A DNA stretch of 64,000 nt, from contig NZ_AP024745.1 of NCBI RefSeq assembly GCF_019704555.1, positions 10,157,501 to 10,221,500 on the forward strand, written 5' to 3'. Below the pieces are notes generated by a model. It was not told the origin of the DNA, searched no databases, and was given only the letters and a program-made list of their open reading frames with translations. Positions 32,848 through 40,989 of this stretch are shown piece by piece (position 1 is the first letter of the stretch; each line of letters begins with the position of its first letter). The DNA is from Actinoplanes sp. L3-i22. Its GTDB lineage: Bacteria > Actinomycetota > Actinomycetes > Mycobacteriales > Micromonosporaceae. The position numbers and the translations under genes were made by a program.

Positions 32848-35631
32848 TCAGGAGGTGTAGACCTCGAACTCGGACAGCTGACCCGCTGGCCAGCCGGTGT
32901 TCCCCGTGAAAGTGAGGCGCAGATAGCGCTGCGTCGTGGCCATCGAGACGGTCACCGTGTTGCCGCTCGCCGGGTCGAACGCGTAGCCGGCGCTCGCCTT
33001 GACCGTGCTGTAGCTCGAGCCGTCGGTGCTGCCCAGGACGGACAGCGTCTCGGTCCGGGCGGCCCACGCCGTGGCCGGCGGGAGCTTCAGGACGACCCGG
33101 CCGACCGCCCGGTTCTGGCCCAGGTCGACCGTGACCGACTGCGGGAAGGCGTTGCTGCCGCTCTCCCAGTAGCTGTTCGCGTTGCCGTCGGTCAGGTTCG
33201 CCGGCGTGTAGACGTCCGCCTGGCTGGTCGCGGTGACGGTCTTTCCAGCCGCGAGGTTGCCGGTCGGAACCGGCGGGGTGGTCGTGGGCGGGGTGCTGGT
33301 CGGCGGCGTGGTGGTCGGCGGCGTCGTGGTTCCGCCGCTCGCGTAGAGCTCCAGCTCAGAGAGCTGCGCTGCGGGCCAGCCGGTGTTGGCCGAGAAAGTC
33401 AGCCGCACATATCGGAAGTTTCCGGTCGTCAGGGCGACAGTCGCGCTGTTCCCGCTCGCCGGGTCCAGCGTGACCCCGGTGGCTCCGGCCAGTGGCGTCC
33501 AGTTGGACCCATCCGTGGATCCGGCGATCGCGACGGTCTCGGTCCGCTTCTCCCAGCCTGCCGGCAGCTTCAGTACGGCTTTGCCGACGGTCTGCGCCGA
33601 GCCGAGATCCACGGTGTACGTCTGCGGGAACGCGTTGTTCGCGCTCTCCCAGTACGTCGCCGCGTTGCCGTCCACCGCGTTGGCGCCCGGGTAGGGCCCG
33701 TTCGCGGAGGAGACGGCGACGGTCTTGCCCTGCGCCAGGTTGCCGTTGGCCGGCGGCGGCGTGGTGCTGGTCGACGGCGAGGGGGTCGGCGAGGACGAGG
33801 TCGGCGGGTTGGACGGCGTCGTGGTGGTGTTGCCCCACTTCGGCGCCGGCCACGGCCCGCAGTACGGTGTCGCCGTCTGCCACCCGGAGTTCCCGCCACC
33901 GTCGGTGATGGCCAAGCCCGAGCCGGTGCAGTTGTAGGTCGGCGGGTTCTGGGCGATCCCGCTGGCCTTGACGTTGGTGAACGTCGCGGTGGCCGGGGCC
34001 TGCGCCTGCAGCGCGAACGTACCGGCGCCGACGATGTTCACGTTGGTCAGGTTCAGCCCGCTGGTGCCGTTGCCGATCCACTGGATCGCGGCGTACGAGC
34101 TGTCCAGGATGTCGGTGTCGGTGATGTTCAGGGTGGCCCCGGTGATCGCGCCCGAGTCCGGCCAGAACCAGATCGCGCCGATCCCGAAGTTCCAGTTGTA
34201 GTCGGAGTTGCCGGTCCGGATCAGCGTGTTGCGGGCCATCGTCCAGGTGCCGGCGACCGCGGTCGCGCCCTGGACCCCCGGGTACCGGTTGCCGATGTGC
34301 AGGCCACCACCGTTGGAGACGGTCTCGGCCATCACGTTGTCGCTGATCGTGATGTCCCGGCCGCCGTAGCTGACGATGTTGTTCGCCAGGATCGGCGCGA
34401 CCACGGTGTTGTGGGTGAAGGAGTTGCCGACGTTCGGCGTGTTCTCCGCCCACATGGCCAGGCCGTCGTCACCGGTGTTGCGGACGAACGTGTTGGTCAC
34501 CGTCGAGTTGGTGACGCCGATGTGGAAGTTCACGCCGTCCGCGGTCTGGTCCAGGATGCGGCTGTTCTTGATGGTGAACCGGTCCATCGGGCCGTCCATC
34601 CAGGCGCCGACCTTGGTGTGCTGCATCCACACGTCGTCGATCGTCGAGTTCGACATGGCCCCGCCGAACGCGTTGACCTGGTCCTCGTCGACCCGCTCCT
34701 GGATGTCGCCGATGACCGCGAGGTCCTTGACGGTGACGTTCTGGCTCGGGCCGCCCTGGCCGACGTACTTGCCGTAGATGCCGGCCGCCAGGTTGCGCTG
34801 GGTGGGGTGCCGGCCGCCGAGCACGGTGTACCAGGGACCGGCCCCGGCCAGCGTGACCCGGTCGACGATGACGTGGCTGTACAGCGTGAAGTTGCCCTGC
34901 GGGAGGTAGACGACGCGCCCGGAGGCGGCCCCGGCGTCGACCGCGGCCTGGATCTTCGCGGTCGAATCGGTGGCCCCGGTCGGGTCCGCGCCGTAGTCGG
35001 CGACCGCGTCGATCGCGCCGGACGGCTTGCCGATCGGTCCCGCCACGTTCTCGAAATCGGCCAGGTCGACGGTGAAACTCGGCGACTGCGCGGTCGAGCT
35101 GACCTGGATCCGGATCTTCGTACCGGCCGCGTACGTGGTCCCGAACAGCGCCCGGGCCTCGTCGTAGAAGTGGTGCGGGCGGCCGTCGCCGGCGTTGTTG
35201 GTGAACGGGTAGTAGCCGTAGTACCAGCTGTACTTCGAGGTCACCGGCACGGTCTTGATCAGCGTCGAGCCGGTCCGCAGGTCCAGCGTCGCGCTCTTGC
35301 CGTCCGGCACGCTGTACCGGAAGGTGACCGCGTTGGCCGGCTTGGTGAGGGTGAACTCGACGTACTCACCCGCGGCGTCGAGGGTGACCGCCTCCCGCCC
35401 GGAGGCCTCCGAGGAGAGGGTGCCGTAGGTCCGGTCGGTACCGGTGGACGTGCCGTTGGTCGCGGCCTTCTCGGCCTCGATCTCGGTGAACGGCACGGTC
35501 GCGCCCCGCCCGGCGACGTCGAACGGGGAGAGCCCGGCGGCCTGAGCCGCGGGCGATTGCCAGATCACGGTGGTGACGGCTGCCGCGAGGACGGCGGCGA
35601 GCGTCGCTAGTGGGGCGGTGCGGTTGGCCAT
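32848..35631 (-). CDS. Secreted GH87-type alpha-1,3-glucanase with C-terminal discoidin pair
   Basis: 927 aa from ATG 35631 with AAGGAAGGG just upstream. Signal peptide 1-32 (SPAAQAAG). Modules: CBM6/35-like 45-195 (FTEIEAEKAATNG, EYVEFTLTKPA), GH87 beta-helix about 203-590, Ser/Thr/Pro linker (TTTTPSNPPTSSS), discoidin/F5-8 about 628-765, Pro/Thr linker, second discoidin about 790-927. QTADGVNFHIGVTNSTVTN and FVRNTGDDGLAMW place Asp365, Asp388 and Asp389, the triad of GH87 enzymes, and match alpha-1,3-glucanases more closely than the 28944 paralogue does. The module order is reversed relative to that paralogue. It should degrade alpha-1,3-glucan such as mutan or fungal wall. Confidence 0.9.
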   Translation of the reverse strand: MANRTAPLATLAAVLAAAVTTVIWQSPAAQAAGLSPFDVAGRGATVPFTEIEAEKAATNGTSTGTDRTYGTLSSEASGREAVTLDAAGEYVEFTLTKPANAVTFRYSVPDGKSATLDLRTGSTLIKTVPVTSKYSWYYGYYPFTNNAGDGRPHHFYDEARALFGTTYAAGTKIRIQVSSTAQSPSFTVDLADFENVAGPIGKPSGAIDAVADYGADPTGATDSTAKIQAAVDAGAASGRVVYLPQGNFTLYSHVIVDRVTLAGAGPWYTVLGGRHPTQRNLAAGIYGKYVGQGGPSQNVTVKDLAVIGDIQERVDEDQVNAFGGAMSNSTIDDVWMQHTKVGAWMDGPMDRFTIKNSRILDQTADGVNFHIGVTNSTVTNTFVRNTGDDGLAMWAENTPNVGNSFTHNTVVAPILANNIVSYGGRDITISDNVMAETVSNGGGLHIGNRYPGVQGATAVAGTWTMARNTLIRTGNSDYNWNFGIGAIWFWPDSGAITGATLNITDTDILDSSYAAIQWIGNGTSGLNLTNVNIVGAGTFALQAQAPATATFTNVKASGIAQNPPTYNCTGSGLAITDGGGNSGWQTATPYCGPWPAPKWGNTTTTPSNPPTSSSPTPSPSTSTTPPPANGNLAQGKTVAVSSANGPYPGANAVDGNAATYWESANNAFPQTYTVDLGSAQTVGKAVLKLPAGWEKRTETVAIAGSTDGSNWTPLAGATGVTLDPASGNSATVALTTGNFRYVRLTFSANTGWPAAQLSELELYASGGTTTPPTTTPPTSTPPTTTPPVPTGNLAAGKTVTATSQADVYTPANLTDGNANSYWESGSNAFPQSVTVDLGQNRAVGRVVLKLPPATAWAARTETLSVLGSTDGSSYSTVKASAGYAFDPASGNTVTVSMATTQRYLRLTFTGNTGWPAGQLSEFEVYTS

Positions 35632-35681
35632 TGTGCCCTTCCTTGGTGTGGCCAGCCCCCGGTGTGTCCGGTCCTGCTCGT

Positions 35682-35713
35682 AGGCGCCTCCAGCGGTGGA
35701 ACCGGAGGCGCCT
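35682..35713 (-). terminator. Hairpin between GH13 and GH87 genes
   Basis: AGGCGCCTCC (35682-35691) and GGAGGCGCCT (35704-35713) form a perfect 10-bp stem with a 12-nt loop, 7 nt past the GH13 stop on the reverse strand. No T-run follows, so it may separate expression of cytoplasmic and secreted enzymes rather than end the operon. Confidence 0.5.
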
Positions 35714-35719
35714 TCGGGT

Positions 35720-37273
35720 TTAGAGACGCAGCCAGATCGCGGTGTCCTGGGGGAGGAGGTCACCGTCGAGCGGGCCGCTGGCGAGCAGGATGGTCTCGTG
35801 CTCCGGCAGGGGAACGGGTGCGCCGGAGAGGTTGAGCACGCAGGCGAACTCGGCGCCGCGGGTGTAGGCGAGCACCGTGTTGCCACGGTCCAGCCAGGTG
35901 AATCCGGCGCCCTGCGAGCCGCGCAGGCGGATCGCCGAGCGGTACAGCTCGAGCATCGAGTTCGGGTCGCCGGTCTGCGCCTGGACCGTGCGGTCCTTCC
36001 ACTCGGCGGGCTGCGGCAGCCACGGTCCGGCGGTGCTGAATCCGTACGGCGGCTCGTCGCCCGACCACGGCAGCGGGACCCGGCAACCGTCCCGGGTGTG
36101 CCCGCGACGGGCGTACATCGGGTCCTGGATCTGCTCTTCCGGAATGTTCTCGTTCTCCCAGAGACCCAGTTCCTCGCCCTGGTAGACGTAGGTCGCGCCG
36201 GGCAGGGAGAGCGACAGCAGGGCGGCCGCGCGGGCCCGGCGGGTGCCGAGCTCCAGGTCGACCGGGGTGCCGTCGAGGTTGTTCTCGAAGCTGAACGTGG
36301 TGTCCGTGCGGCCGTAGCGGGTCACGTGCCGGGTCACGTCATGGTTCGACAACACCCAGGTGGGCGGCGCGCCGACGGTGGCATGGGCGTCCAGTGTCCG
36401 ATCGATACAAGCCTTCATGAGGTACGGATCCCACGCGCACCCGAGGAAGTCGAAGTTGAACGCCGCGTGCAGTTCGTCGGGTCGCAGATAGTTCGTGAAG
36501 CGCTCCACCTCCGGCATCCACACCTCGCCGATCAGCGCCCGGCCCTGGTACTCGTCGGCGACGCGACGCCACGCCCGGTACACGTCGTGCACCGCGTCGA
36601 GGTCGTGGAACGGGTGCGGTTCGCCGTCCCGTACCTCAGGGAAGTTGGTGTCCTTGAAGAGCAGTGCGGCCGAGTCGATCCGGATGCCGTCGGCGCCCCG
36701 GTCGAACCAGAACCGCAGGATGTCCTCGAACTCGGCCTTGACGTCCGGGTGCTCCCAGTTCAGGTCCGGCTGCTCCGGGGTGAACAGGTGCAGGTACCAG
36801 GAGCCGTCGGGCGCCGTGGACCAGGTCGTCCCGCCGAACTCGCCGGTCCAGTCGGTCGGCATCTTCTCGGACGCCGGCCGGAACCAGAAGTAGTCCCGCT
36901 CGGGCGCGTCCGGCGAGGCGATGGCGGCCTTGAACCACGGGTGCTCGGAGGAGATGTGGTTCGGCACGATGTCGACGATCATCTTGATCCCGGCCGCGTG
37001 CGCCTCGGCGATCAGCGCCTCGGCCCCGGCGAGCGTGCCGAAGGCCGGGTCGATGTCCCGGAAGTCGGCCACGTCGTAGCCGGCGTCCGCCATCGGCGAG
37101 GGGTACCACGGGCTCATCCAGATCGCGTCCACCCCGAGGTCGCGGAGGTGACCCAGGTGCGCGCGGATGCCGTCGATGTCGCCGACGCCGTCACCGTCGG
37201 AGTCGGCGAAACTCCGCGGATACACCTGGTAGATGACCGCGTCGCGCCACCACGCACTGTCTTTTGCGGACAC
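35720..37273 (-). CDS. GH13 alpha-glucosidase, cytoplasmic
   Basis: 517 aa. The GTG at 37273 gives MSAKDSAWWRDAVIYQVYPRSFADSDGDGVGD. Catalytic residues are Asp200 (DGIRIDSAA), Glu250 (ALIGEVWMPE) and Asp312 (VLSNHDVTRH). Ser201 after the nucleophile and the IVPNHISSEHPWF second motif distinguish it from the 1,6-specific paralogue at 17833 and suit GH13_30/23-like alpha-glucosidases acting on alpha-1,4 or alpha-1,3 disaccharides. No signal peptide, so it would hydrolyse oligosaccharides imported by the ABC transporter whose genes lie directly upstream (77-nt gap). The gap is AT-richer and may contain an internal promoter. Confidence 0.92.
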   Translation of the reverse strand: MSAKDSAWWRDAVIYQVYPRSFADSDGDGVGDIDGIRAHLGHLRDLGVDAIWMSPWYPSPMADAGYDVADFRDIDPAFGTLAGAEALIAEAHAAGIKMIVDIVPNHISSEHPWFKAAIASPDAPERDYFWFRPASEKMPTDWTGEFGGTTWSTAPDGSWYLHLFTPEQPDLNWEHPDVKAEFEDILRFWFDRGADGIRIDSAALLFKDTNFPEVRDGEPHPFHDLDAVHDVYRAWRRVADEYQGRALIGEVWMPEVERFTNYLRPDELHAAFNFDFLGCAWDPYLMKACIDRTLDAHATVGAPPTWVLSNHDVTRHVTRYGRTDTTFSFENNLDGTPVDLELGTRRARAAALLSLSLPGATYVYQGEELGLWENENIPEEQIQDPMYARRGHTRDGCRVPLPWSGDEPPYGFSTAGPWLPQPAEWKDRTVQAQTGDPNSMLELYRSAIRLRGSQGAGFTWLDRGNTVLAYTRGAEFACVLNLSGAPVPLPEHETILLASGPLDGDLLPQDTAIWLRL

Positions 37274-37350
37274 GAAAACTCGCTTTCTGCGTATTATTGC
37301 CGCATTTTTTGCGCTTTGGCGGGCGCGCTCGCCTCGATCGGAGGCGGCGC

Positions 37351-38238
37351 TCAGCCCTTCAAGCTGCCCGAGGTCAGGCCGGACATGATGTTCCGCTGGA
37401 AGATCAGGAAGATGATCACGGTCGGAATCGCCGCGATGACCGAGGCGGCGACGATCTCGTTCATCGCCGTGCCGCCGGAGAAGGCGTAGATGCCGACGCT
37501 GACCGTGCGCGTCTCCGGTGACGGCATGACCAGCTTCGGCCAGAGGAAGTCCTTCCACACGTAGGTCACCGCGAAGATCGAGACCACCCCGAGGATCGGC
37601 CGGGACATCGGCAGGATGATCGACCAGAGCGTGCGCAGCGGGCCCGCGCCGTCCACCTGCGCCGCCGACATCAGTTCCTCCGGGATGGAGTCGAAGAACC
37701 GCTTCAACAGGAAGATGTTGAAGGCGTTGGCGACCAGCGGCAGCCAGATCGCGAACGGCGAGTCGAGCATGTTGACGTGCACGAACGGCAGGTTGATCAC
37801 GGTGACGTACTGCGGGACGACCAGCACGATCGCCGGGATCATCAGGGTCGCCAGCATCGCGCCGAGGATCACGTTGCCGAGGATCGGGCGGAGCTTGGAG
37901 AGGGCGTACGCCGCGGCGGTGTCCAGGACCAGCTGGAACAGCACCGCGCCGATCGCGTAGTAGAACGTGTTGAACAGCAGCTTCGCCAGGTCGAGGTTCT
38001 GCCACGCGTTGGTGTAGTTGGCGATCTCCGGGTGCTTCGGGAACAGCGTCGGCGGGGTCTGCGCGATCTCGTTACCCGACTTGAGCGCGCCGGTGACCAT
38101 CCAGTACAGCGGCCCGATGAAGACCAGGGTGAACGCGAGGACGACGAGCGCCAGCAGCGCCCAGTAGACGTACCTGCCCTTGCCGCGCCGCAGCTGCGCC
38201 TGCGAGACCAGCGTGCGGGTGCCGGAATCCTGTGCCAT
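37351..38238 (-). CDS. ABC sugar transporter permease, MalG/CUT1 type
   Basis: 295 aa with six hydrophobic helices. The EAA loop reads PEELMSAAQVDGAGPLRTLWSIILPMSRP, the contact site for the ATPase. N-terminal RRGKGRYVYWALLALVVLAFTLVFIGPLYWMV is the first segment. It pairs with the 38250 permease (11-nt gap) and the 39266 solute-binding protein. No ATPase gene is in the operon, so it probably uses a shared MsiK-like ATPase encoded elsewhere, as is usual for actinobacterial CUT1 systems. Confidence 0.93.
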   Translation of the reverse strand: MAQDSGTRTLVSQAQLRRGKGRYVYWALLALVVLAFTLVFIGPLYWMVTGALKSGNEIAQTPPTLFPKHPEIANYTNAWQNLDLAKLLFNTFYYAIGAVLFQLVLDTAAAYALSKLRPILGNVILGAMLATLMIPAIVLVVPQYVTVINLPFVHVNMLDSPFAIWLPLVANAFNIFLLKRFFDSIPEELMSAAQVDGAGPLRTLWSIILPMSRPILGVVSIFAVTYVWKDFLWPKLVMPSPETRTVSVGIYAFSGGTAMNEIVAASVIAAIPTVIIFLIFQRNIMSGLTSGSLKG

Positions 38239-38249
38239 CTCCTACCGTC

Positions 38250-39197
38250 CTAATCGTTCTTCGTCGTCAGGCGCAGGTAGAACGCCGAGAAGGCGGCCAG
38301 GACGACGAGCATGATCACGCCGAGCGCCGCGGCGCCGTTGAGATCGTTCTGGAAGAAGCCGTGCTGGTAGATCAGGTACGCGACGGTGGTCGCGGAGTCC
38401 TGGGTGCCGGCGCCGTTGGCCAGGATCAGCGGCTCGACGAAGACCTGCATGGTGGCGACGATCTGCATCATGGCCAGCAGGCCCAGGATCAGCTTGGTCT
38501 GCGGGATCGTGACGTTCCAGATCCGCCGCCAGAGGCCGGCGCCGTCCAGCTCGGCCGCCTCGTACAACTCACCGGGGATGTTCTGCAGCGACGCCAGGTA
38601 GATCAGCACCGCGCCGCCCATGTTCATCCAGGTCGAGGCGAGCACCATGGCCGGCATGGTGGCGTCGGCCGACTGCATCCACTGCGAGGTCGGCAGGTGC
38701 AGGAACTTCAGGATCGCGTTGAACAGGCCGGCGTCGCTCGGGTCGTACGCGTAGAACTTGAAGAGGAACAGCGCCGAGGCCGGCGGCAGCATGACCGGCA
38801 GGTAGACCAGGACGCGCAGGTAACCCTTGGCGTGCCGCAGCTCGTTGAGCAGGATCGCCACGAAGAACGGCACCGCGTACCCGATGATCAGCGCCAGCAG
38901 GGTGAAGTAGACGGTGTTCTTCCAGGCGGGCCAGAAGCTCGGGTCGGCGAGGATCCGGGTGTAGTTGTCCCAGCCGACCCAGGTGGTCACGCCGCGCCGG
39001 GTCTTCTGGAAGCTCATGACGATCCCGCGGATCATCGGGTACCAGGTGAAGAGCGCGAAGCAGAGGACCGCGCCGATCAGGAAAGCGTGCCCGGTGATGT
39101 TGTCGCGGATCTTGCGGCTGCGCCGCGCGCTGGTCCCGGCCCGCGTCGCGCTGCGGGTCAGCTGCTCGGTCGTGCCCGGGGCGGTGATGGTCGCCAA
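38250..39197 (-). CDS. ABC sugar transporter permease, MalF/CUT1 type
   Basis: 315 aa. A TTG at 39197 is the preferred start: AGGAG lies 8 nt upstream and no ATG or GTG fits; the next upstream start would add 19 residues that overlap the hairpin. Six membrane helices, with the EAA loop PGELYEAAELDGAGLWRRIWNVTIPQTK. The N-terminal arm (TITAPGTTEQLTRSATRAGTSARRSRK) is basic and disordered. It forms the heterodimeric channel with the 37351 permease. Confidence 0.92.
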   Translation of the reverse strand: MATITAPGTTEQLTRSATRAGTSARRSRKIRDNITGHAFLIGAVLCFALFTWYPMIRGIVMSFQKTRRGVTTWVGWDNYTRILADPSFWPAWKNTVYFTLLALIIGYAVPFFVAILLNELRHAKGYLRVLVYLPVMLPPASALFLFKFYAYDPSDAGLFNAILKFLHLPTSQWMQSADATMPAMVLASTWMNMGGAVLIYLASLQNIPGELYEAAELDGAGLWRRIWNVTIPQTKLILGLLAMMQIVATMQVFVEPLILANGAGTQDSATTVAYLIYQHGFFQNDLNGAAALGVIMLVVLAAFSAFYLRLTTKND

Positions 39198-39225
39198 CGG
39201 AAAACTCCTGCGGTGAGTCGGAAGG

Positions 39226-39254
39226 GTGCGGGCCGGTCGGTGACCGGCCCGCAC
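39226..39254 (-). terminator. Stem-loop between solute-binding protein and permease genes
   Basis: GTGCGGGCCGGTC (39226-39238) and GACCGGCCCGCAC (39242-39254) form a perfect 13-bp stem with a 3-nt loop, 11 nt beyond the solute-binding protein stop. Such hairpins commonly let the binding protein be made in excess over the permeases by partial termination or 3-prime protection. Confidence 0.7.
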
Positions 39255-39265
39255 TCCTCGCGGGA

Positions 39266-40645
39266 TCAGCTACCGGCGGCCAGCAGCTGGTTGACCTTCT
39301 CCTCGGCGGTCTTGAGCAGCGCCGTGGGGTCGGCCTTCGGGTCGGTCAGCACCCCGGACATCGCCGAGTCGAGCACCGCGTAGATCGCCTGGGCGTTCGC
39401 CGGCTCACCCTTGATCGGCAGCTGCTGCTGCTCGAAGAGCGAGTAGATCGACGGGTCGACGTTCGCGTTCGCCTTGCGCAGGTCGAACTCGGCCTTGGCG
39501 GTCGCGCTGTCCTTGGCGAACAGCAGCGGCTGCGGCACCCCGACCGGGTAGTTCTGCGGCTTGGCCCGCGGGTAGTCGAACTGACCCTTGCCGACGGTCA
39601 GCTTCTCGTACGCGATCCACTTCAGGCCGGCCTTGACCTGGGCGTCGGTCAGGCCCTTCTTGAAGAAGTAGCCGTCACCGCCACCGAGGGTGGCCTTGGC
39701 CAGGCCGTCCTGGCCGGGCAGCGGGGCCACGGCCCAGTCGTCGTACTTGCCCTTGAACTGGGAGACGATCGCCTGGGTGGTGTCCGGCGCGCCGACGAAC
39801 ATGCCGACCTTGCCGGCCGCCGCGTTGGTCAGCAGGTCGCCCCACTGGAGCAGCTGACGCGAGCCCATGCTGTTGTCGCCGTACCGCATGTCCTTGAGGT
39901 TCTGCAGGACCTGCTTGCCCTGGGCGTTGTTGAAGTCGGCCTTCTTGCCGTCCGCGCTCAGGATCTGGCCGCCCTGCGAGTACATCTCGGCGGTGAAGTG
40001 CCAGCCACCGGTGTTGCCCGCGCTGTACTCGGCGTAGCCGGCCACGCTCTTGTCCGCGTCGGCGATCTTCTTGGCTGCGGCGCGCACCTCGGCCCAGGTC
40101 TTCGGCGGGCTGGCCGGGTCGAGACCGGCCTTCTGGAACAGGACCTTGTTGTAGACCAGGCCCATCGAGTAGTTCTTGACCGGCAGCGCGTAGGTCTTGC
40201 CGCCGTCGGTGAACACCGCCTTGAGGGCCGGGTCGACGTCCTTCCAGGCCGGCAGGTTCGCGTCGGTCAGGTACGACGTGATGTCCATCGCCTGGCCGGA
40301 GTCCAGCACCTGCTGCAGGTCGGTCATGTAGCCGTAGAACACGTCGGTGGTGGTGCCACCGGCGAGCCGGGCGGTGAAGTCCGGCGGGTTGTTGCACTGG
40401 GTGCCGACGCTCACGCTCTTGATCGTGATGTCGGGGTTGTCCTTCTGGAACGCGGCGACGTCCGCGTTCCAGTTCGCCAGCAGGTCCTTCTCGGTGCCGA
40501 CCGGCATGCAGTCGACCGTGATGGTGACCTTGCCGTCGGCGCTGGTGCTGTCGTCGTTGCTCTTCGTGGAGCACGCCGACAGGCCAAGTCCCAGGCCGGC
40601 CGCCAGCGCGAACGCCGCGACCCTCCGGTACTGCGGTGCGGACAT
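39266..40645 (-). CDS. ABC sugar-binding lipoprotein, CUT1 type
   Basis: 459 aa from ATG 40645. Signal peptide with lipobox (AAGLGLGLSACST), Cys at about residue 23 lipidated. The mature part is a type B periplasmic-binding fold: VTITVDCMPVGTEKDLLANWNADVAAFQKDNPDI, YALPVKNYSMGLVYNKVLFQKAGLD, KTWAEVRAAAKKIA, GKVGMFVGAPDTTQAI. The pattern resembles maltose/trehalose/alpha-glucoside-binding proteins. Longer in-frame extensions upstream (to 40762) lack a signal sequence and are rejected. It is first in the operon, followed by the 39226 hairpin, two permeases, GH13 and two GH87 enzymes. Confidence 0.92.
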   Translation of the reverse strand: MSAPQYRRVAAFALAAGLGLGLSACSTKSNDDSTSADGKVTITVDCMPVGTEKDLLANWNADVAAFQKDNPDITIKSVSVGTQCNNPPDFTARLAGGTTTDVFYGYMTDLQQVLDSGQAMDITSYLTDANLPAWKDVDPALKAVFTDGGKTYALPVKNYSMGLVYNKVLFQKAGLDPASPPKTWAEVRAAAKKIADADKSVAGYAEYSAGNTGGWHFTAEMYSQGGQILSADGKKADFNNAQGKQVLQNLKDMRYGDNSMGSRQLLQWGDLLTNAAAGKVGMFVGAPDTTQAIVSQFKGKYDDWAVAPLPGQDGLAKATLGGGDGYFFKKGLTDAQVKAGLKWIAYEKLTVGKGQFDYPRAKPQNYPVGVPQPLLFAKDSATAKAEFDLRKANANVDPSIYSLFEQQQLPIKGEPANAQAIYAVLDSAMSGVLTDPKADPTALLKTAEEKVNQLLAAGS

Positions 40646-40989
40646 CTGTCCATCCCTTCGGGAACGGTTATCCAAGACGTATTGATCTGCTTCGAGTTCG
40701 CCGTTGTCTCGCAGAGTCGACATCCGGGCACTCGCCGTGGTCAGCTCTGTGAGTGGAGTCACCGTAGCGAGACCGACTCATTTCCGCAAGGTTTCGATCG
40801 TGCGCTGAAAAGACACGACAATGAAGTGGCAGATGTTGACCGCGCGCTGATTCGCGAGACTATGTCAGCTTTCGCCCGAACTGTGGGCATGAAAAAACGG
40901 CCGCCGACCGCAAGACGCGGTCGTCGGCCGTTCCGTTTTTGCAGCGCTTACCTGGGAGCCCTTGCTCGGGAGCTCTTACTTGGGAGCTC
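40646..40989. other. Gap between ABC operon promoter and lacI: promoter, terminator, small repeats
   Basis: This 344-nt non-coding gap holds the promoter side of the solute-binding protein gene (reverse strand), a bidirectional terminator at 40897-40931, and at about 40947-41001 four direct copies of a 14-nt unit like CTTACCTGGGAGCC, the last of which contains the lacI stop. No clear LacI-type operator could be assigned by eye. Confidence 0.5.
40897..40931. terminator. Bidirectional terminator downstream of lacI
   Basis: A 15-bp stem with one mismatch (ACGGCCGCCGACCGC / GCGGTCGTCGGCCGT) has a 5-nt loop, followed on the forward strand by TCCGTTTTT and on the reverse strand by TTTTTTC. It is the clearest canonical intrinsic terminator in the window and ends the lacI transcript 58 nt after its stop. 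Confidence 0.85.

Noticed and set aside
39266..40762. Longer start for the sugar-binding lipoprotein at 40762
   Set aside because: The added 40 residues are polar and would bury the signal peptide and lipobox; ATG 40645 restores a normal lipoprotein N-terminus.
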